This document shows, piece by piece, positions 39,590 through 42,710 of a stretch of DNA of 42,710 bases. The notes under the pieces were generated by a model. That model did no database searches. It worked only from the letters and a program-made list of their open reading frames with translations, and had not been told where the DNA came from. The stretch lies in assembly GCA_035550775.1 (NCBI GenBank), contig DASZOO010000027.1, forward strand, positions 1 through 42,710. Reading direction: 5' to 3'. Position 1 is the first letter of the stretch; every line of letters begins with the position of its first letter. The position numbers were made by a program, and so were the translations under genes. This stretch comes from JAOUEA01 sp035550775 (GTDB lineage: Bacteria > Actinomycetota > UBA4738 > HRBIN12).

Positions 39590-41002
39590 CTAGGTCCGGG
39601 CCTCGGCGAGCGGGCCCGACGGGATCCGCGGCGTGATGGCCAACAGCGCCGCGGCGGCGACCAGGGCGAGCCCGAACGCGCCCGCGAGCCCGGCGCTGAG
39701 CGGAGCCTCGAGCGCGTCGGACAGCGCGATCGCCGCGCCGCCGAGACCCGCGCCGGTCGCGACGCCGAGCATGTCCATCAGCAGCACCGACGAAAGCTCC
39801 TCGCCCTCCTCGCCGGCTCCGGAGACCCGCATCGCCGCCAGGGGGATCGTGGCGAACGCGATGCCCATGCCCGCCCCGACCACACCCCAGCCGAGGTAGG
39901 CGAGCACGAGGGGCACCTGCGGCCACAGCGTGCTCGTCACCATCGCCTCTCCGACGAGCAGGAAGGAGGTGCCCACGGCCACGAGCCAGCTCAACGAGCG
40001 TCCCGCGGCGCGGCCCGACTGCCACATGGCCCCGAGGGCCCAGGTCACGGTCGCCAGGGTGATCGCGAGCCCGGCCGCGGCCAGGGACAGCCCGCGTTCC
40101 CTCGTGAGCATGAGGGTCAGGAACGCGTCCATCGCGAGGAACGACACCGAGAGCAGGAACGCGCCCGCCGCGACGGCGCCTTGACCTCGTGACGCCCGGA
40201 ACGTGCCGTGGGGTGCGATGTGTCGCAGGGCCGGCACGCCGATCGCCAGCCCGGCCGCCACGGCCACCGGCACCCACCACTCGAACGCGGTGAGCGCGAC
40301 GAACACGAAGCCGGCTCCGACCATCAGCTGCAGGGGCCATCGCAGCGAGACGCCGGGCCCGGTGGCCTCCGGACGGGGCACGAGATCGAGCACGGGCGCG
40401 ATCAGGGCCCACGTCGCCACCAGCACCGGGATGGGCGCCACGAAGGACCAGCGCCACCCGATCGTGCTCGCGATGGCGGCTCCCACGGGTGGTCCGACCA
40501 AGCCCGGCAGGATCCACATCGTGGCGAGTAACGCCAACACCCTCGGTCGAAGATGGTCGGGATAGGACTTGGCCACCGTGCCGAGGGAGAGCGCGTACAG
40601 GCCGCCGCCCCCCGCTCCCTGCAGGAACTGTCCGACGAGCACGACCGGCATCGTGGGCGCCGTGGCGGACACGAGGAGCCCGCCGGCGAAGACGGCGAGC
40701 ACCGGCACGAGCACCGCCCGGGTGCCGAACCGATCGATCGCGCGGCCGACGATCGGGATCGAGGCGATCGTGGCGAGGCTCAGCGACGTGAACGCGAGGC
40801 CGTAGAGCTGCACCATGCCCAGGTCTTCGCGGATGTCCGGCATGATCGTAGCCACGACGAGGCTCTGCACGGCGACGAGGGCTTCGAGCACCAGCAGCCC
40901 CGCCGTGAGGCGTCCCCGGCGACCACGGAACACGTCGCGCCACGGGGGCGGTGCCACCGGGTCGGCCTGGCGGCCGTTGCTCGTGAGGTCGTCGGTGTCC
41001 AT
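39590..41002 (-). CDS. MFS transporter (drug:H+ antiporter-like)
   Basis: The 470-aa protein has about 12-14 membrane helices. MFS signature A is visible between helices 2 and 3 (IVGRAIDRFGTRAVLV), and motif C-like glycines appear in helix 5 (WILPGLVGPPVGAAIAS), which is typical of exporters of the DHA families. The opening (LLVLEALVAVQSLVVATIMP then DIREDLG) also fits DHA2-type exporters. The ATG at 41002 was chosen because the frame upstream is antisense promoter sequence. It probably exports a small molecule; the LLM oxidoreductase 10 bp downstream may act on the same compound. Confidence 0.88.
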   Translation of the reverse strand: MDTDDLTSNGRQADPVAPPPWRDVFRGRRGRLTAGLLVLEALVAVQSLVVATIMPDIREDLGMVQLYGLAFTSLSLATIASIPIVGRAIDRFGTRAVLVPVLAVFAGGLLVSATAPTMPVVLVGQFLQGAGGGGLYALSLGTVAKSYPDHLRPRVLALLATMWILPGLVGPPVGAAIASTIGWRWSFVAPIPVLVATWALIAPVLDLVPRPEATGPGVSLRWPLQLMVGAGFVFVALTAFEWWVPVAVAAGLAIGVPALRHIAPHGTFRASRGQGAVAAGAFLLSVSFLAMDAFLTLMLTRERGLSLAAAGLAITLATVTWALGAMWQSGRAAGRSLSWLVAVGTSFLLVGEAMVTSTLWPQVPLVLAYLGWGVVGAGMGIAFATIPLAAMRVSGAGEEGEELSSVLLMDMLGVATGAGLGGAAIALSDALEAPLSAGLAGAFGLALVAAAALLAITPRIPSGPLAEART

Positions 41003-41142
41003 CACCCGAGTGTAGGCGTCGGAGGCTCGCCTCCCGCCGGGCGGGATCGCCCGGATCCCGCGCCATGTGTCCCCCACGCGGGGGGACGACCGCCCCGTCC
41101 CCGGCGCGCGGACGCCCGTACGGTTGCAGCGAGGAGGCGACG

Positions 41143-42282
41143 ATGGGTCCAGGGGGGGGTGCGTCCGGTGGGACGCCCGTGCTCGGCCTTCCTCGCATGC
41201 ACATGGAGGCCGCCGAGCGGCGGGACTTCCTGCCGGCCCTGGTCGCGGCGGCCGATCGGGCGGGAGCGGGCCAGATCGTGCTGGAGCACGGGTACGGCGG
41301 GGGCATGTCGCTCGGCCCCGACGACTACCGAGCGGCGTCCTCGAGGGTGCGGTTCGCCGACCACGACGAGGTGCTCGCGAGCGACATCGTGGCGGTGATC
41401 CGGTGTCCCGACGAGACGGCGCTCCGCTCGATGCGGCCGGGGACCGTGCTGGTCACGATGCTGCACTACCCGACGCGGCCGGAACGCACGCGGCTGATCG
41501 CCGACCTCGGTCTGCGGGCGGTCTCGCTCGACGCGGTGGTCGACGACCTCGGGCGTCGCCAGGTCGAGTACCTCGAGGCGGTGGGCTGGAACGGCGTGCG
41601 GCTCGCGTTCGTCGAGATGGCCCGGCTGCATCCGCGCTTCGCCCACCCGAGCCGGCGGCCGCTTCGCGTGACCTGTCTGGGCGCCGGCGCGGTGGGGGCT
41701 CACGCGGTCCGCGCCGCCACTCGCTACGGAGATCCGGCGCTGCGAGCGGAGCTGGCCGCGAAGGAGGTTCCCGGCGTCGAGGTCACCGTGGTCGACTTCG
41801 ATCTGACGAGCCACGAGGACTACCTGTTGGGCAGGCTCGAGGTCAGCGACCTGCTGATCGATGCCACGCAGCGGCCCGATCCCACGAAGCCGATCGTGCC
41901 CAACCCCTGGCTCGCGGCGCTTCCACCAGATGCCGTGATCCTGGACCTCTCGGTCGACCCGTACGACTTCAGCGTGGATCCTCCGCGCACCAAAGGCATC
42001 GAGGGCGTCCCGCACGGCAACCTCGACCGGTACGTCTTCCCCGTCGACCACCCGGCGTGGGACGAGCTGGACCGCTGCGTCGACACGCGCCAGCGTCGGC
42101 TCGCGCTGTCGTGCTACGCGTGGCCCGGCCTGGACCCGGCCGATTGCATGCGCGTGTACAGCGGGCAGGTCGAGCCGGTCCTCGACGTCGTGATCCGTCG
42201 GCCCGACGGGGCCGACATCGACAGCGTCGATCCGAACGAGCGGGCCGTCGCCCGGGCCGATCTGAGGAGGTGGACCTCGTGA
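41143..42282 (+). CDS. Alanine dehydrogenase/PNT-family protein, first of tandem pair
   Basis: The 379-aa protein has the N-terminal domain of the alanine dehydrogenase / transhydrogenase / saccharopine dehydrogenase family. Seen are GLPRMHMEAAERRDFLPALV (substrate-loop arginines), VLEHGYGGGM, MLHYPTRPER (likely catalytic histidine as in YLHLA of AlaDH). A Rossmann domain follows with CLGAGAVGAHAVRAATRYG near residue 185. In place of the usual substrate lysine the sequence reads VIRCPDE. The C-terminus (SGQVEPVLDVVIRRP) is not typical of AlaDH, so the substrate probably differs. AGGAGG six bases upstream fixes the ATG. The stop overlaps the next gene (GTGA), a paralogue. Confidence 0.8.
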   Translation: MGPGGGASGGTPVLGLPRMHMEAAERRDFLPALVAAADRAGAGQIVLEHGYGGGMSLGPDDYRAASSRVRFADHDEVLASDIVAVIRCPDETALRSMRPGTVLVTMLHYPTRPERTRLIADLGLRAVSLDAVVDDLGRRQVEYLEAVGWNGVRLAFVEMARLHPRFAHPSRRPLRVTCLGAGAVGAHAVRAATRYGDPALRAELAAKEVPGVEVTVVDFDLTSHEDYLLGRLEVSDLLIDATQRPDPTKPIVPNPWLAALPPDAVILDLSVDPYDFSVDPPRTKGIEGVPHGNLDRYVFPVDHPAWDELDRCVDTRQRRLALSCYAWPGLDPADCMRVYSGQVEPVLDVVIRRPDGADIDSVDPNERAVARADLRRWTS

Positions 42283-42710
42283 CCGCTCCGAGCCTCGGCC
42301 TGCCGCGCATGCACAAGGAGGCGGGCGAGCGGCGGGACTTCCTGCCGGCCCTCGTCGCCGCCGTCGCCGACCTGGGCGGGCCGGTGGTCGTGGAACACGA
42401 CATCGGCTGTGGCATCGGCTACACCGACGACGACTACGTCCGGGCCGGCCCGAACGTCGTCGTCGGGTCGAACGGGGATGCCTTCGCACAGGACGTGGTG
42501 TTGGTGCTCCGCGCTCCCGAAGACCGGCTGCACCTCGTCCGCCGGGGCGCGACGCTCGTGTCGATGCTGCATTTCCCGACGAGGCCGAAGCGGGTCGCGC
42601 GGCTGTCCGAGCTGGGTCTCGAGGCGATCTCCCTCGACCTGCTCACCGACGACATCGGGAACCGGCTGGTCGTCGACGGTCGCGACGTCGCGTGGAACGG
42701 CATCGAGGCG
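42279..42710 (+). CDS. Alanine dehydrogenase/PNT-family protein, second of tandem pair (partial)
   Basis: The gene starts with GTG at 42279, eight bases after AGGAGG and overlapping the previous stop, and is cut by the window end after 144 codons. Its sequence parallels the first gene throughout: GLPRMHKEAGERRDFLPALV, VVEHDIGCGIGYTDDDYV, VLRAPED, MLHFPTRPKR, then ISLDLLTDDIGNR and AWNGIEA. It keeps a cysteine in GCGIGY where the first has GGGMSL. Translational coupling of two diverged paralogues suggests a heteromeric enzyme or two steps on related substrates. The rest of the gene is needed. Confidence 0.78.
   Translation, partial: MTAPSLGLPRMHKEAGERRDFLPALVAAVADLGGPVVVEHDIGCGIGYTDDDYVRAGPNVVVGSNGDAFAQDVVLVLRAPEDRLHLVRRGATLVSMLHFPTRPKRVARLSELGLEAISLDLLTDDIGNRLVVDGRDVAWNGIEA

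Overview
The window is high-GC DNA (about two thirds G+C by eye), densely coded, with many GTG starts, AGGAGG-type ribosome sites and ATGA/GTGA overlaps. Gene content (LppM-like lipoprotein, LLM/F420-type oxidoreductase, giant NAD-glutamate dehydrogenase, delta-60 repeat protein, tRNA-Arg(CCT)) points to an actinobacterium, probably outside the well-studied genera. This is inferred from family knowledge; no marker gene such as rRNA is present.

Left part (1-15.2 kb): a truncated acidic repeat protein and a lipoprotein on the minus strand; a bifunctional homocysteine methyltransferase/methylenetetrahydrofolate reductase; a secreted coiled-coil protein with a lysin-like C-terminus; NAD-glutamate dehydrogenase; a CAP-domain secreted protein; a metallo-beta-lactamase-fold hydrolase; an LppM-like lipoprotein; and a three-gene molybdenum hydroxylase operon (large, FAD and 2Fe-2S subunits).

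Middle part (15.2-26.3 kb): an unusual KaiC/RecA-like-XRE-cupin fusion regulator preceded by a small basic ORF, separated by a perfect 13-bp inverted repeat from a GreA/GreB-family protein; a minus-strand operon of delta-60 repeat protein, 81-aa protein and NnrS-like membrane protein; small secreted and cytosolic unknowns; a double ABM-domain membrane protein; a beta-carbonic anhydrase; and an ABC ATPase/FtsX-permease pair.

Right-middle part (26.3-35.1 kb): looser packing and accessory-type genes: SRPBCC plus dienelactone hydrolase, small membrane proteins, a TetR regulator divergent from a DUF4386/alpha-beta hydrolase operon, a medium-chain oxidoreductase and a second SRPBCC protein. A decayed stretch and a degraded IS481-family element follow. 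The element abuts tRNA-Arg(CCT) and is flanked by a 14-bp copy of the tRNA 3' end.

Right part (35.2-42.7 kb): housekeeping again: MsrB divergent from the soluble transhydrogenase SthA, a strong convergent terminator, a DUF1996 secreted protein, a coupled pair of tiny ORFs, an LLM oxidoreductase with an MFS exporter, and a tandem pair of alanine-dehydrogenase/PNT-like genes, the second cut by the window edge.

Most credible targets for new biology are the KaiC-like/XRE/cupin fusion with its neighbouring inverted repeat, the molybdenum hydroxylase of unknown substrate, and the overlapping tandem AlaDH-like pair. No CRISPR array, prophage or recognisable defence system was seen.
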